A stretch of DNA of 5,429 nt from Deltaproteobacteria bacterium (GTDB lineage Bacteria; Desulfobacterota; Desulfarculia; Adiutricales; JAGVGV01), in contig JADFXS010000208.1 in assembly GCA_015233515.1 (NCBI GenBank), forward strand, positions 1-5,429. Direction: 5' to 3'. Positions within the stretch are counted from its first letter, which is position 1, and each line of letters begins with the position of its first letter. This document shows, piece after piece, positions 4,785-5,429 of the stretch. The notes under the pieces were generated by a model. The model ran no database searches and was not told the DNA's origin. It worked only from the letters and a program-made list of their open reading frames with translations. Made by a program: the position numbers and the translations under genes.

Positions 4785-5429
4785 TTACGCCTTGCCGTTC
4801 AAAACCGCTCTAACATTATCTATCAGATCTTTCAATTGATAAGGTTTTTCAACATATCCGGCCGCACCTGACTCTAAAGTTTTTTTCACTTGGCCGCTGG
4901 CCGAATAGCCGCTGGCGATGACCACTTTGGCGTCGGGGTCGATCTTCAGCAGGTCGCGCAGGCATTTATGCCCACCCATGCCCGGCATGCTCAGATCCAG
5001 AATGACCAAGTCAATTCCGGATCCGTCCAATTGATAGATTTCCAAAGCCTTTTCTCCGCTTTCAGCGGAAATGACCTGATAGTCGAACCGTTGAAGCATG
5101 GCGACCGCCATTTCCCTGATAGGGGCTTCATCATCGACGATGAGGATTTTTTCGTTTTCGCCTTTAGGAATTTCCATAATCGCTAATTGTTCGGGCTCCT
5201 GGCTGCTGGCTTCAATTATCGGGAAGTAAATCTTGAAAGTCGTGCCTTGTCCCACTTCGCTATAACAAATTATTTCACCGTCGTGGCCCTTGACGATGCC
5301 GTAGACCGAGGCTAATCCCAAACCGGTCCCTTTGCCGACACTTTTGGTAGTGAAAAACGGATCGAATATTTTTTGAAGCGTTTGATGGTCCATGCCATGG
5401 CCTGTGTCCGAAACTGTCAATAGGACGTA
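4785..5429 (-). CDS. Hybrid histidine kinase, C-terminal part (ATPase end plus receiver), 5' truncated by the window
   Basis: The visible 214 residues begin inside the kinase ATPase domain and stay open to the window edge (Tyr-Val-Leu-Leu-Thr-Val-Ser-Asp-Thr-Gly), so the true start is outside; the TTG at 5420 is not a start. Counting from the first visible codon, D8-T-G-H-G12 is the G1 box, FDPFFTTK (22-29) the F-box and GKGTGLGLASVYGIVKGHDG (32-51) the ATP lid with the G2 box, all intact. After a linker with several Glu and Gln residues, a receiver follows (about 93-210): acidic pair D99/D100, phospho-acceptor D145 (VILDLSMPGMGG), S173 (IASGYS), Y192 and K195 (YVEKP). It ends at the TAA at 4785. 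Such kinases usually carry PAS or other sensor domains at the N-terminus and signal through a His-Asp relay. It is on the opposite strand to the signalling operon and its motifs are of a different subtype, so I do not assume a functional link. Confidence 0.95.
   Translation of the reverse strand, partial: YVLLTVSDTGHGMDHQTLQKIFDPFFTTKSVGKGTGLGLASVYGIVKGHDGEIICYSEVGQGTTFKIYFPIIEASSQEPEQLAIMEIPKGENEKILIVDDEAPIREMAVAMLQRFDYQVISAESGEKALEIYQLDGSGIDLVILDLSMPGMGGHKCLRDLLKIDPDAKVVIASGYSASGQVKKTLESGAAGYVEKPYQLKDLIDNVRAVLNGKA

Noticed and set aside
1..5429. CRISPR array, tRNA, rRNA or insertion sequence
   Set aside because: I saw no regularly spaced direct repeats, tRNA cloverleaf, rRNA core or transposase motif on either strand.

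Overview
The window looks like a chromosomal segment of an anaerobic delta-proteobacterium (Desulfobacterota or a relative). The base composition is moderate. The evidence for the group is a Cys-rich protein with a Pro-Gly-Val-Lys-Trp motif, which resembles the 'PxxKW' family I associate with sulfate reducers and syntrophs, and a style of two-component gene common there: a two-TM sensor kinase ending in HATPase, single-domain receivers with a VDDExxF start, and a hybrid kinase of the GTGLGLASVYGIVKGHDG type. The assignment is an inference; no rRNA or housekeeping gene is present.

Positions 1-4087 (plus strand) are a tightly packed signalling operon whose promoter lies outside the window. In order: a gene with the tail of what looks like a cytidylate-kinase-like domain, a BON-like module and a receiver domain (frame open from 33, stop at 845, with two in-frame stops just upstream); a membrane sensor histidine kinase with a Cache-like extracytoplasmic sensor (866-2605); a single-domain receiver (2602-2958); a small protein with an intact phospho-acceptor histidine box but a ruined ATP-binding domain (2974-3645); and a second single-domain receiver (3659-4087). 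Spacings are 20, -4, 15 and 13 bases, so co-transcription is very likely. No gene in the operon has a DNA-binding output domain. The simplest reading is a phosphorelay or phosphate-exchange network in which one true kinase feeds three receivers and a Spo0B-like histidine protein.

Positions 4088-4282 are an intergenic stretch between converging transcripts. It holds a modest plus-strand terminator candidate at the end of the operon and a very strong minus-strand terminator hairpin for the next gene. Positions 4283-4564 (minus) encode the small Cys-rich PxxKW-type protein. Positions 4565-4784 are AT-rich non-coding DNA, probably with that gene's promoter. Positions 4785-5429 (minus) are the 3' end of a hybrid histidine kinase (ATPase end plus C-terminal receiver) that runs off the window edge.

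The most interesting points are the ATPase-dead histidine protein inside a multi-receiver operon with no output domain, the unusual nucleotide-kinase-like/BON/receiver fusion, and its apparently broken 5' part.
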